A DNA stretch of 64,000 bases from Pycnococcus provasolii (GCA_049487715.1 CP150581.1:248001-312000); one strand, 5' to 3'. Shown: positions 1 to 9,115, numbered from the stretch's first letter. Made by a program: numbers and translations. Notes: generated by a model not told the origin, from the letters alone.

Positions 1-348
1 GAGGAAATGCTCATGGGACTCGTGCCGCTCGGGAGCGTGAAAAAGTACGGCAAGTTTGACGTCGAGAACTATCCACGTGTTCTTAACGTTGAGCGCGTCG
101 TCACGGATTCGGACAACGTCAAGCAGGATCTCTCCATCGACGTGTACGGGCGAACTGAGGACGGGGAAGAGGTGGAGGAGGATGCGCATATTCGCAATGG
201 CGCGAAGCGCACGGACGACGGAGAAAATCCTGTCGTCGCAGCGTCGTCCAAGTCGAAGAAGGTGAAGAAGGAGGAGGGAAAGGAAGACGATGAAGGTGAC
301 GACAACGACAACGACGACGACGACGACATCATCGGCTTACTCCAGTGA
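1..348 (+). CDS. C-terminal end of an unidentified protein (5' truncated)
   Basis: The reading frame is open from base 1 and ends at TGA 346-348, so this is the last 115 codons of a gene that starts outside the window. The first 60 or so residues look folded (GLVPLGSVKKYGKF, ENYPRVLNVERVV). They are followed by a charged tail: a lysine-rich KSKKVKKEE stretch and then a run of Asp/Asn/Glu before DIIGLLQ. Such tails are common in nuclear or nucleolar proteins, but that is inference only. I do not recognise the family. A methionine at base 7 exists, but nothing suggests it is the true start. Confidence 0.7.
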   Translation, partial: EEMLMGLVPLGSVKKYGKFDVENYPRVLNVERVVTDSDNVKQDLSIDVYGRTEDGEEVEEDAHIRNGAKRTDDGENPVVAASSKSKKVKKEEGKEDDEGDDNDNDDDDDIIGLLQ

Positions 349-494
349 GAGAGTATATATTTTTCACCATTTTAGTTGTTCTGGGACATTAACAGAAATA
401 ACAGACAGTTGTTATAAAACGATTTTACGATTTGCCTTCAAAGACTAATGCAGCAGCATATCCAACAGAAGTTGTTGTTCAATGAGATTAGGTT
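349..494. other. 3'-3' spacer between convergent genes
   Basis: This is an A/T-rich spacer between the stop of the first gene and the stop of the heme-oxygenase-like gene on the other strand. It presumably holds both 3' untranslated regions. I see no RNA gene or repeat in it. Confidence 0.5.
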
Positions 495-1742
495 TCATGC
501 CTTTGCTACCGCAAGCGGCTGGAGAAGCAGTCCACAACGCCGCATTGCTCTCTTCGCCTCGTCGATGAACTCCTTGCGCCCTGCGGCGCTGAGATTGCTC
601 CCCACGTCATCGATCGATTCACGCAGAACACGTATCGGATCGTCGTCTGTGTTCACCAGCTCGGGGAAACTTGCAAAAGCACTCACACCCTTGCCTTCGT
701 CGTTCTCCAGATGGAGCATGGACACGGCTCGCGCACCCACAAGGGCACCACTTCCGAGGTGCGTCATGTAAGCACACGCTGCGTGCGCCGCGAGCTGGAT
801 GCGTGCCTTCGCCTCACCGCGCTTCGCGGCATTGCCAAGCCTCTCCAGGAAGCTGATGTAGTCCCTCAGCTCGTGAGGCATGTCCTCCTCAGTGCAAGCT
901 TTTCCCTCAAGCCTCAGCTCGACGAGCGCCTTTCCATCCTCCGCGAAGCACTGCGCGCGCGCGAGCGGCTTCACCTTGCCAGCAAACTGGTTCACGGCGG
1001 TCGCGGTGGCGCCGGCACTCCCCTTTGCCGCGTCCGCGGCATCCTGCAGCATGGTTTCGAGCACCTCGTGCACCTTTTGCCTCCCTCTGAGGTACGCGGC
1101 GTAGTCGTCGGCAGACCACCTCCACTTATCTGGCGGCGGTGGCGGCGGTCCGGCGGTGGAGAGTGTTCCATTTTTCTCCCATACGGACAGCCAGCTTACG
1201 AGTTGTTCGTAGAGCGGCGCATCGTCCGTCGCGGGCGTCATTTCGTCGTGTGAGGTGATGGGCAGATTCATGACCTTCTCGTCTCGGTCGGACAGGCCGT
1301 CTCCGTCGAGTCGGCTCCAGCTGTCGATTGTCGCAAAGTCGACGCGTCCCTTTTTTGCAACTTCAGGGTCGACAGGCGCGACGCCTTTCGGAAGGTTTTC
1401 GTTCGTGAGTGCCGCGAGCATTTCCTTCGTTTCGTCGTCGCGCGGGTCCAGCTCCACAGCCACCGCTGGTTTGTTTTTTTGTTTTTTCGAGCCTCCTGCG
1501 TTTCTCCGACGACTACCGCCATCACCACCACTGCCTTTGGAGGAGGAGGAGGCGCCAAATCCCTTCCCCGCTGCTGACGCGTGTGCTGCCGACGACGCCT
1601 CTTTCGCGACGCACACGACCAAAGAGTGCGCACGCGAATATGACGTGTGGTTGGTCCGAGCCCTAGATCTGTGCGCGCCCTTCCCCGCAGTGCGTGTTGC
1701 GGTGGAGTTTGAGGTTGCGCTTCGGAGCGAGAGCGAGGCCAT
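495..1742 (-). CDS. plastid heme-oxygenase-like protein
   Basis: 415 residues from ATG at 1742. The first 60 residues are rich in Ser, Ala and Arg with few acids, as in a chloroplast transit peptide, followed by a low-complexity linker. From about residue 200 the sequence tracks plant heme oxygenase. KWRWSADDYAAYL matches the KW..T.E.YL.FL region. AHAACAYMTHLGSGALVG matches the distal-helix CHFYN.YFAH..GGR.IG motif. The last 45 residues match the C-terminal helices. Heme oxygenase opens heme to biliverdin for phytochromobilin or bilin signalling. The plant context around the heme-ligating histidine (MR..AM.LHT) is not obvious here, so this may be a non-catalytic HO2-type member. The fold assignment is fairly secure; enzymatic activity is uncertain. 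Confidence 0.65.
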   Translation of the reverse strand: MASLSLRSATSNSTATRTAGKGAHRSRARTNHTSYSRAHSLVVCVAKEASSAAHASAAGKGFGASSSSKGSGGDGGSRRRNAGGSKKQKNKPAVAVELDPRDDETKEMLAALTNENLPKGVAPVDPEVAKKGRVDFATIDSWSRLDGDGLSDRDEKVMNLPITSHDEMTPATDDAPLYEQLVSWLSVWEKNGTLSTAGPPPPPPDKWRWSADDYAAYLRGRQKVHEVLETMLQDAADAAKGSAGATATAVNQFAGKVKPLARAQCFAEDGKALVELRLEGKACTEEDMPHELRDYISFLERLGNAAKRGEAKARIQLAAHAACAYMTHLGSGALVGARAVSMLHLENDEGKGVSAFASFPELVNTDDDPIRVLRESIDDVGSNLSAAGRKEFIDEAKRAMRRCGLLLQPLAVAKA

Positions 1743-2099
1743 GGCTGCGCACGTGCACGTTGTTGTGTCGGGGGCCGAGAGGGGGAATGGGAAGGGGAGG
1801 GGAAGGGGAAAGCGTCCAGTCAGACGAGGCGGCGTCCCTTCGGCACCTTTTCGGACACGTGGGTGCCCGGGCCCGATGCCAAACCCCCAACCAGAAAAAA
1901 AGATCTAAAAAGCCGACTCTACTCTACCCGTCTACCGCCTACAAATATCCCCTCTCAACTCACTCTCCACCTCGGGCAGCCAACCTGTCCTCCCCTCTTA
2001 TGTGACCCCTCTTTGACGAGTCGCAATCCTACACGCGTGTATTCTCACTCGTCGCGGATAATAGTACAAGTACTTACATGTAGCACAGCAGTGCCTCGT
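1743..2099. promoter_or_regulatory. upstream region of the heme-oxygenase-like gene
   Basis: About 360 bp separate the heme-oxygenase-like start from the stop of the RsmH gene; both genes are on the minus strand. The region holds purine/pyrimidine-rich stretches near 1780-1830 and no convincing reading frame on either strand. It must include the upstream gene's promoter and the downstream gene's 3' end. Confidence 0.35.
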
Positions 2100-3668
2100 C
2101 TACCTTGTCGCCTCTCCTCCCAACAGAGACGCCACCAACATCGATGTCACGCCTCCGCTCTTTCCTCTCTTCTTCTCCTTCTTCTCCTTCTTCTCCTTCT
2201 TCTCCTTCTTCTCCTTCTTCTCCTTCTTCTCCTTCTTCTCATCTTTCTGCTCCTCGTGGCGTTTGCGCTTCTTCTCTCCTCCATTCTCCGTAGCAGCAGC
2301 AACAACAGGAACAGCAGAGGTCTGAGGTCGTGGTGCCACCACATCAGCCCACTCGGGCATGGCGTATGCCCGCGTCTCGAGATCCGCGAGGCGAGGGTGG
2401 TTCACCTTGCGCAAGACGTGAAGGAGACCCTGCCTGGATCGTGAGTTCATCTTCAACTCGCGCTCAGACGGGCGAATCACCTCGTCGTTCTCAAGCGACG
2501 GTCCTTTCGGAAGTGACTTCTCAGCATTCGGCTGACGTCGGTACCATTCCAGCAACGGCTCGTCGCTCCTGACAGCCTCGAACATGTTAAAAATTTCGTC
2601 GACAATTTTTCTCTCGGAAAACTTCCACGTGATGAGCGCGATGCGACCGCCCTCGCCCACGAGCTCGAACGCAGCCTTCATACCCCTGCGCATCTCACCA
2701 AACTCGTCATTCAGGTAGATTCTCAGCGCCTGGAACGTCATCTTCGCCGGGTGCATCTGCTGCCCAGAACTCTCCTTGCCTTTCGCACGAGCGACTAACT
2801 CTGCGAATTCCTTGGTGCGCGTGGGCAAGTCGCCGCGTGTGCGAGCGAGGCAGATGGCGTCAACGATTCTCCTGGAAGCAGCTCCACCCCCGGACTCTTC
2901 GCCATACTCGTCGATGATGCGCACGAGCTCGGCGTGCGGAACCACGCTGAGAAATTCCGACGCGGGCATACCCTTGGATGTGTCGAATCGAAGGTCCAAT
3001 GGCCCGTCAGCCTCTGGGCGGAACCCTCGACTCTTGTCGTTGAACTGCGGCGAAGAGATGCCAACGTCGAGCAGCACACCGGCGACAGATCCAGCCTCCA
3101 CGCCAACAGACTTGAGCACTTTTATCATCGAGCTGAATGGCGCGTGGTGGACAGTAAATCGCGCATCCTCCTCCATGAGCTTCTTGCCCACTTTAATAGC
3201 TTCCGGGTCCATGTCGAACGCGTGCAGCCTCCCCTTCGGCGAAAGCGCCTTCAAAATCGCGCGCGTATGCCCGCCGCGCCCGAACGTGCCATCGACGTAC
3301 ACGCCGTTAGGATCAGGCACAACCAGTGCGGTGACAGTCTCCTCGCAGAGCGCCGGCAAGTGGAGGTCCGCGAACGTCTCGTCAGCACCAGACACGTTGT
3401 TCGCCGCGTGCACGTAGATGAGCCTCCCTGAGTAATACGAGCCGGATAGCTTGAGCGCCTCGCGCACCGCCGCCAGTGTGTCGAACGTAATCCACGCGAA
3501 CCCGCGCGCGAGCGCGAGACGTGGCGGGCGGATGACGCGCCCGGCATCGCCGACGTGGTCCTTGAAGAACTGCGCGAGCGTGCCGGCGCGCGTATCCTCG
3601 AGGAGGTTGCGGATGAAGATGTCGTACCCCGACCCGGGCGAGGGCGGGTTGCGCGCCGCCGCCATCAT
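2100..3668 (-). CDS. rsmH: RRM-RsmH fusion: rRNA (cytosine-N4) methyltransferase with N-terminal RNA-binding domain
   Basis: 522 residues from the first ATG at 3668 (the frame is also open 5' of it). Residues 16-90 form an RNA-recognition motif: RNP2 is IFIRNL and RNP1 is RGFAWITF. From about residue 105 it is a full MraW/RsmH enzyme: LPALCEETVTAL, the SAM loop VDGTFGRGGHTRAIL, LLDVGISSPQ, RGFRPEADGPLDLRFD, MTFQALRIYLNDE and ALITWKFSERKIVDEIF. In bacteria and organelles this family methylates C1402 N4 of small-subunit rRNA, so an organellar ribosome target is likely; no clear transit peptide precedes the RRM. The C terminus is a lysine/glutamate tract encoded by a 9-bp microsatellite, followed by GKSGGVTSMLVASLLGG. 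Bacterial RsmH has no RRM. Confidence 0.9.
   Translation of the reverse strand: MMAAARNPPSPGSGYDIFIRNLLEDTRAGTLAQFFKDHVGDAGRVIRPPRLALARGFAWITFDTLAAVREALKLSGSYYSGRLIYVHAANNVSGADETFADLHLPALCEETVTALVVPDPNGVYVDGTFGRGGHTRAILKALSPKGRLHAFDMDPEAIKVGKKLMEEDARFTVHHAPFSSMIKVLKSVGVEAGSVAGVLLDVGISSPQFNDKSRGFRPEADGPLDLRFDTSKGMPASEFLSVVPHAELVRIIDEYGEESGGGAASRRIVDAICLARTRGDLPTRTKEFAELVARAKGKESSGQQMHPAKMTFQALRIYLNDEFGEMRRGMKAAFELVGEGGRIALITWKFSERKIVDEIFNMFEAVRSDEPLLEWYRRQPNAEKSLPKGPSLENDEVIRPSERELKMNSRSRQGLLHVLRKVNHPRLADLETRAYAMPEWADVVAPRPQTSAVPVVAAATENGGEKKRKRHEEQKDEKKEKKEKKEKKEKKEKKEKKEKKRGKSGGVTSMLVASLLGGEATR
2165..2241. repeat. 9-bp microsatellite inside the rsmH C-terminal tail
   Basis: CTTCTTCTC and near copies repeat in tandem on the plus strand. 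On the minus strand this encodes the alternating KEKK tract of the RsmH fusion. It is in frame, so copy-number change would alter only tail length. Confidence 0.8.
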
Positions 3669-3802
3669 CACGAGACGGCCGCATGGTGAGACCGGGGAAA
3701 AATGAAACCCCTACTCTTCATTCTCCAGGAATTCAGGAAACCCCCAAACGAAAGCACTCTCACCACACTGGTGGTTTACACGCGAACGATGTGTGACCTG
3801 TG

Positions 3803-5620
3803 TCATGCAAGCCTTGCCAGGAAGGCGTCGCTCCCGCCGCCGCCGTACCGCCTCTGCTGCGCATCCGCACTCAGCGCAAAATCCGCGCTGCTCGTCAAAC
3901 CGCCGATCCAAGCCGAGCCGTCGTCCGCAGCGAGCACGGCGCGCGCCGCATCCTCGCCCGATCCACCAAAGTATGTCACACCCAGCGCGGACAAACGGCC
4001 ATCTGCACCTACCCAAGTTGACGATTCGGCATTCACCTTTGCCACAAATGCGTCGGAACGTCCGCGAAGATTGGGAGCGAGCGCGCCCTTCGCCTCCTCC
4101 GCCGTCAGCAGCTCGGGGGACTCCGTGAAGCCCGCAACCCACACGCGGCCGCGGTCGGAGGAGATGGCGTGGGCGACGTCGCCGCGAGATCCACCGAGGC
4201 GTGCTCCCTTTTGAGGATCGCCTCCGCCGTCGCCCGCAATGCGCGTAACGAACGCGTCGGCGTGCGTGGCGGCACCGTGCGCGGCATGGAACCAGGACGA
4301 GCAGTTGGAAGACTCTGCGCCGGCGACACCCCCACGGGGCGACGTGAGCACGGCGCTCGACGACGAGCCGGGCGGCGGCGTGACGGAAGTGGAGACCGAG
4401 CTTCCCACCGCCCAAACAGATGGCATGCCACGGCGAGGCTGCGCACGACGCACAGCCGCGGACTCCGCCACCGCGGCGTGCACGCGCCCGCCAACCATCT
4501 CCTCTCCGCCGCACAGCGTAAGGCTCTCCGAAACGTGAACTGCACCTCGCGATGACGACATGCCAATCAGCCACGGCTGCACGCTGAGCCCCGCACGTGC
4601 CGTCACCTCGCCGCCGAACCATATGCCGAGGCCCAGGGACGATCCCGGGGGTGGCGCGGCAATTGCCTCCAGCCCGTCCGTTCCGATGTTCGCGCTCGCG
4701 TATGTGAGTGCCGCGATGGCGAGAGGTGTCTTGCTCTTGGGCGTAAACTTGATGGCAAGCACGAACCCGTCACGGCCTCCACCACCTCGCTTAGCGCGCG
4801 GCGCATTGCTGGTCGTCGGCAAATCGATGCTGTCGGTGACACCCGCGACCCATAGCACGCCGTTGCGCAGCGCGATCGCGCGCGCCTCGTCGTCGCCACT
4901 TCCTCCCACTCTCAGCGCGGCGTCGACCGTGCCTCTCGCGGTCTGGTGCAGCACGAACGCGTCGCGCCGCCCAGCGACATTGCCTGCAAGTCTTACGGTG
5001 CTCCACGTGTCGCTTTCCGTGTATCCCGCGACAAGCACGCCACCCGCGCCGTCGGGTGCGAGCGCGGTCGCACGGTCGTCGGCGCTTCCGCCAAGGTACC
5101 GCAGCGCGCTCAAGCTCCCCGACGGCGTGAGCATGGCAGCGAACCCGTCCTCCGCTCCCGCAGGCTTAACACCTCGACTTGCAGTTGCGGCCACGCCGTC
5201 CATCGACGTCGTGTACCCCGCGAACCACACCGCGCCGTTCTGCTTGGCCGGTGCGAGCGCGGTGATGCAGTCGTCGCCCGTGCCTCCGACGTACGTCGCC
5301 TGCAGCAAGGTGAACTTCTTCGAGTCGTCTTTTCTCCGCTGCGGCGGAAGTGGTGGCGGCGGCGCTGCTTCTAGGTGGTTTGTGCCTGCCACCGCACTCC
5401 GAAACCAACCTCTGTGCGTGTCCTCGTCTTCGTCGGTGAGTACGTCTTGCGGCCTTGCGGCAGAGGCGGCCGGCTTTGGTGCGGACGACGGCGAGGTGTT
5501 GATGAGGCTGTGGTGCGCGGTAAGCCACACGCCTATGAACAGCCCGGCGGCGAACGCGAGCGGGACGCGCGCCGACGTCGCCACGGACGCGGCCGGTGCT
5601 GCAGTTGCGAGCACCGCCAT
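3803..5620 (-). CDS. membrane-anchored SBBP-type beta-propeller protein
   Basis: 605 residues. A hydrophobic segment near residues 18-36 (VPLAFAAGLFIGVWLTAH) follows a short N terminus, suggesting a signal anchor with the rest lumenal or extracellular. From about residue 105 there are blade-like repeats of the form GG.GDD...A....G.VWVAG. Five are clear (YVGGTGDDC, YLGGSADDR, RVGGSGDDE, RLGGSRGDV, YFGGSGEDA) and two middle ones are diverged, giving about seven blades, as in a closed propeller. This matches the SBBP repeat family, known mainly from bacteria. No catalytic motif is visible. It is probably a surface or endomembrane scaffold; the function is unknown. Confidence 0.75.
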   Translation of the reverse strand: MAVLATAAPAASVATSARVPLAFAAGLFIGVWLTAHHSLINTSPSSAPKPAASAARPQDVLTDEDEDTHRGWFRSAVAGTNHLEAAPPPPLPPQRRKDDSKKFTLLQATYVGGTGDDCITALAPAKQNGAVWFAGYTTSMDGVAATASRGVKPAGAEDGFAAMLTPSGSLSALRYLGGSADDRATALAPDGAGGVLVAGYTESDTWSTVRLAGNVAGRRDAFVLHQTARGTVDAALRVGGSGDDEARAIALRNGVLWVAGVTDSIDLPTTSNAPRAKRGGGGRDGFVLAIKFTPKSKTPLAIAALTYASANIGTDGLEAIAAPPPGSSLGLGIWFGGEVTARAGLSVQPWLIGMSSSRGAVHVSESLTLCGGEEMVGGRVHAAVAESAAVRRAQPRRGMPSVWAVGSSVSTSVTPPPGSSSSAVLTSPRGGVAGAESSNCSSWFHAAHGAATHADAFVTRIAGDGGGDPQKGARLGGSRGDVAHAISSDRGRVWVAGFTESPELLTAEEAKGALAPNLRGRSDAFVAKVNAESSTWVGADGRLSALGVTYFGGSGEDAARAVLAADDGSAWIGGLTSSADFALSADAQQRRYGGGGSDAFLARLA

Positions 5621-5681
5621 GTTAGACGGCGTTATGCGAAAGGAGCAGGCTGCAAGGGGCGGGGAAACCGGAGGACGAAGG

Positions 5682-5735
5682 GGCCGGGTTAGGGCTAGGG
5701 TTACACTAGGGCTAGGACTAGGGCTAGACTTAGGG
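5682..5735. repeat. degenerate telomere-like block upstream of the propeller gene
   Basis: GGGTTAGGGCTAGGGTTAC is followed by several GGGCTAGG variants, about 60-115 bp upstream of the ATG of the minus-strand propeller gene. It is one of about ten such blocks in the window, most of them close to start codons. Confidence 0.7.
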
Positions 5736-5807
5736 CATGTCTTTCATGGCGTCTACAACTGAAAGGGCGTCAAGATTCAGCGAATTCAACTTAGTCAAGC
5801 GTTTTAG

Positions 5808-6791
5808 TTACTGGCTTGTTACGCGCATGTACTCGTCAACGCCGCCGACGACGTTAACGACGTCCGACCAGCCGTACACCTTGCTCAGGCGCACGCACGC
5901 CTGCATGGACGTTCGTCCCGTCTGGCAAATGACGTGCACGCGTGCGTCACGCAGGTGGTCGAGTTCGCCTTCCTTGACTTGGTCGGAGAGCGCCGAGAAT
6001 GGTATGCGCACTGAACCGGGTACGTCGTCTTCGTTATCCCCCTCTCGTATGTCGAGAACAACGGGCGAATCGACGGCAAGCAGTTCGGCGACGGACACTT
6101 CGTTGATGGAGTCGTACGCGCTCGCGACGTCGAGAGCCTGTCGAATGGAAGCGGGCAGTTCCGCCGCCGCCGACGGTTTCGGCGGCGATGGCGGGAACAC
6201 GTTCGCGACGAGCGCTTCGTCGACGTCGTACGGCTTATCTTCGTTCGGTTCGTCGGGTTCTGCACGAATGAGGTGTTCAAGGTTCCAGATGGGTGCGTCC
6301 GTGCGTGAGTCTTTGAATACGAGTCCTTTCGTGCCATCGTCGACCGCGAGCGCGTTCGCCTTGGCGACAACCTCGTCGAGGTTGATGACTTCTTCTGACG
6401 CGCCCACCAGTGCGTCGTCGTCGTCGTCGTCGAGTTGTCCCTTGCACTCGTAGTCGCCAAAGTTCGCGTCGTCCGCCTCACAGAACCCCTCAAATTCTCC
6501 ACCTTCTTCTTCGTCGAAAAGGGAGTTCGGCGACGACGACGAAGCCTGGCTGAGCGAAGACGACGACAAGCGCACGTTACCCCCACCACGCAAATTTTTC
6601 ATCCCGAGCCGCTGATGGTGACGAATGAGTGAGTGTTGAACACGAAGCCCACCAGGAACCGACAAAGGCGAAGACCGAGTCGTCCTAAGGTTCGTTTCCC
6701 CGCCGCACCGAGCCGCATTTGTCTGAGCGCGAGCGCAGTGCATGTGCATGTGCGTGCGCTTTATGTTTAGGTGGTTCGCGTGTGCGGACAT
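5808..6791 (-). CDS. rhodanese-domain protein
   Basis: 327 residues if read from ATG 6791. The N-terminal 60 residues are poorly protein-like, and the Met near residue 63 (MKNLRGGG) could be the true start. The middle is acidic and disordered (a DDDDDD run near residue 130). The C-terminal third is a rhodanese domain: PVVLDIREGDNEDD, then VRIPFSAL, the active loop CQTGRTS with the catalytic Cys at about residue 289, and VVNVVGGVDEYM at the end. Single rhodanese domains carry sulfur as persulfide or sense thiols. The partner is unknown. The stop is 187 bp from the next gene on the same strand. Confidence 0.8.
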   Translation of the reverse strand: MSAHANHLNIKRTHMHMHCARAQTNAARCGGETNLRTTRSSPLSVPGGLRVQHSLIRHHQRLGMKNLRGGGNVRLSSSSLSQASSSSPNSLFDEEEGGEFEGFCEADDANFGDYECKGQLDDDDDDALVGASEEVINLDEVVAKANALAVDDGTKGLVFKDSRTDAPIWNLEHLIRAEPDEPNEDKPYDVDEALVANVFPPSPPKPSAAAELPASIRQALDVASAYDSINEVSVAELLAVDSPVVLDIREGDNEDDVPGSVRIPFSALSDQVKEGELDHLRDARVHVICQTGRTSMQACVRLSKVYGWSDVVNVVGGVDEYMRVTSQ

Positions 6792-7441
6792 GCGAGAGGA
6801 CGAGTGGAGTTTGTGTAGGGAGAGAGGGGAGGGAAAACAGGATAGGGCTGAGGAGAGGGGGCTCTACTTTTTAGACCGGGGGGATCTTTTTCCCTTTTTT
6901 CTTCGATTCGGGCGAAAGATCAAAAACAGGGCCGCCGGTGGGACACTGCGACAGGGGACAGTGAGACGGTAAGTGGACCCCTCCCCATCACTCCATCAGC
7001 ACCAATCAGCCGCATCCTTCCCTACGGTGGAGACTCCTCAGTCCTCAGCTGCGCGTCACTATCCCGGGCTCGAGGCCACGCACTCCAAGGCGTTGCGTGT
7101 GCATCACTCGGAGGCGAGTGTAGACTGTAGACTGTAGAGCACGGCCAAGAGCGTGGTCACCTTTCGCATTCCACCCCCCTGGTGCCTGGTTGGACTCGTA
7201 CCACCCTGGTGGTGCTCCTGGGAGAGAGGGTCCTGTGCCGGTGTCGTGACCTCGCGGCGTGACGCCTGGGAAGCACGCACTGCGCCAACAGGTATTGGGG
7301 TCACTTCGAGGACGCCTTCCCAATTCCCGTCCAGATCTGTCCCTTCCCTTCCCTTCCCTTCCCGTCTCTTCTCTTCCCCGCCCCTTTGCCACCTCCCTTT
7401 GACTTTCCACTCCCTGCACGCACCGGTGGCGAGAACGCATC
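6792..7441. other. divergent intergenic region, no gene seen
   Basis: 650 bp between the divergently transcribed rhodanese gene and the gene at 7442. It contains purine-rich stretches near 6810-6870 and a pyrimidine tract of CCCTT units near 7335-7375, close to the downstream start, which is plausible promoter composition. Reading frames here are short and unlike proteins. Confidence 0.4.
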
Positions 7442-8938
7442 ATGCCCGTCTCGTACCGCGCGCCGTCGAACCGAAGCGCGCGAGATCTGCCTCTGCACAT
7501 ATCTACGTCCACGGATATGGCGGTGGCCTCGTATGCCGGCGGCCTTGCTCTCGGTCGTGGTGGTGGTGGTGGTGGTGGTAGTGTTTCACCTGGTGGTGCC
7601 CTCTCTTCGTCGTACTCCGTGGACTTGGAGAGTCTTCCTTCGACTTCGAGAGTTGAACAACACGTCTCCGCGCCGTCGCCGACGACGTATCAGGGCGAAT
7701 CCATGCTCTCGCTCGACGAAGTGCGCGCGATGCTGGCCGCCAAGAAGGAGAGCGCAAGCGCGACGGCTTCCGTGAGACCGCCGAAAAGTAACACGACGAC
7801 GTCGTCGGGAAACTCGTTCAGGCCGAGTGACGACCTTCAGTGGAGACCGCCATCCGTGCGCGTCGACTTCCTTGCGACGGCGTCGTCAACGCCGCCGAAA
7901 CACTTGGGCCCCATCGCAAGTGCGACGGAGAAGATCCTGGCGACAACAAATACTCCGTCGCCAACACAGACACATAAGGCTGCGTCGCCGTCGCCGAAAC
8001 GGGAGATTTCGCTGGCCACGACGGCGACGACGACGGCGTCGCCAAAGAGCAATCACAGCACGAGCCCACACTCCAAAGCAAGCGGCGCGTCGACAAGCGC
8101 CGGTGCAGCAGTCTTGGCCTTGCTCGCCATGGCGCCGACTGACGCTGCTAACATACTGCGCACCATGCCTCCGTCGGAAGCTGCTAACATGTTGCTACAG
8201 ATGGAGCGCTTATGTCCTGGACACGCTGTGAGGACTCACTTGCCACCAACTTCGCCTTCTTTGCCACCGTCGTCGCCGCCGACATCTTTGCCACCGCCGC
8301 CCTCCCTGCAAGCCGCTTCGGCAGTCACGTCGCCTACCAGCACGACTACCAGCACGACTATCACCACTACTCACACCGCCATGACCGCAGAACATGCCGC
8401 GGAGCCTGCTGTTCCTGCAGCACGCACGCTGTATATGGACACTGAAGTGGCATCTTCGCAAGGTACAGGTGACACCTGGCACCCGGTGAGCCAAAGCGCG
8501 GTTGCGTTGCTGGAGAAGAGCCACAAGAGCGAACTCGCCCTTATAGACGCTATCGACAAGCTTGAGCTTCAGATGACCGGAGCATCGCCATTGCCGACGC
8601 AGCCAGAATCGCCACAGCCACCACAGCCACCACCGAAGGCAACAGAACTGGAGGTGCCACAAAAGATGGAGCAGCCACAAGAGCAGGAGCAGCCACAGCT
8701 TCTGGATGGCATGTCAGATTCAGGCTTTCGCATGCTCCTAGAGCTAGGTGAGATGACCGCCCAAGAGCGCGCAAGATATCTTGCAAGCCTCACGGATGAA
8801 CAGCGCGCTGAGCTGCTTCTTGAACTCGACGGGCCAGATGCACCGCCGACGAACGTCGCTACAAAGCCCAAGGTGCGCAAGACCGCCACGACGAAATCGC
8901 GCAAGACGACAACGTCCATGCGCAATGTAAATCATTAA
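7442..8938 (+). CDS. low-complexity Ser/Thr/Pro-rich protein with a short MgtE-N-like motif
   Basis: 498 residues from ATG 7442; Met 26 at 7517 is an alternative start. Most of the protein is disordered: a glycine run near residue 40, then long Ser/Thr/Pro stretches and a Pro/Gln tract near 380-420. Two short ordered pieces stand out. Residues near 222-258 read LLAMAPTDAANILRTMPPS with EAANMLLQM, a paired helical pattern like the MgtE N-terminal or FliG-type repeat. Near 430-460 there is LLELGEMTAQERARYLASL followed by DEQRAELLLEL. The latter could be an acidic helical motif. No known function. The gene is convergent with IPMS. Confidence 0.65.
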   Translation: MPVSYRAPSNRSARDLPLHISTSTDMAVASYAGGLALGRGGGGGGGSVSPGGALSSSYSVDLESLPSTSRVEQHVSAPSPTTYQGESMLSLDEVRAMLAAKKESASATASVRPPKSNTTTSSGNSFRPSDDLQWRPPSVRVDFLATASSTPPKHLGPIASATEKILATTNTPSPTQTHKAASPSPKREISLATTATTTASPKSNHSTSPHSKASGASTSAGAAVLALLAMAPTDAANILRTMPPSEAANMLLQMERLCPGHAVRTHLPPTSPSLPPSSPPTSLPPPPSLQAASAVTSPTSTTTSTTITTTHTAMTAEHAAEPAVPAARTLYMDTEVASSQGTGDTWHPVSQSAVALLEKSHKSELALIDAIDKLELQMTGASPLPTQPESPQPPQPPPKATELEVPQKMEQPQEQEQPQLLDGMSDSGFRMLLELGEMTAQERARYLASLTDEQRAELLLELDGPDAPPTNVATKPKVRKTATTKSRKTTTSMRNVNH

Positions 8939-9049
8939 GTACTAATACTTCTTTTCATAAACCGACTGGAATCCGGTCGACACCATTTATTGTTTGACCC
9001 GCATGACCTTGACGTTGACAAACGGATGACAACAACGACAACAAGATGC

Positions 9050-9115
9050 AAGTGGAAGTGTGAACGGACGACCGCTGGACAAAGTTAACTCTATTACGCT
9101 ACTGAATGAGCCATC
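9050..9115 (-). repeat. dispersed 3'-end element, copy behind IPMS
   Basis: Read on the minus strand, this begins GATGGCTCATTCAGTA and continues through ACTTTGTCCAGCGGTCG and CCGTTCACAC. It starts 43 nt after the IPMS stop, in the gene's sense orientation. It is recognisably the same sequence as the copies behind SEC20, the UPRT remnant and the TPR gene. Confidence 0.75.

Noticed and set aside
1863-2444. 193-codon plus-strand frame with a poly-Leu run
   Set aside because: The Leu run is the complement of the KEK microsatellite of the RsmH gene; the rest is unlike protein.
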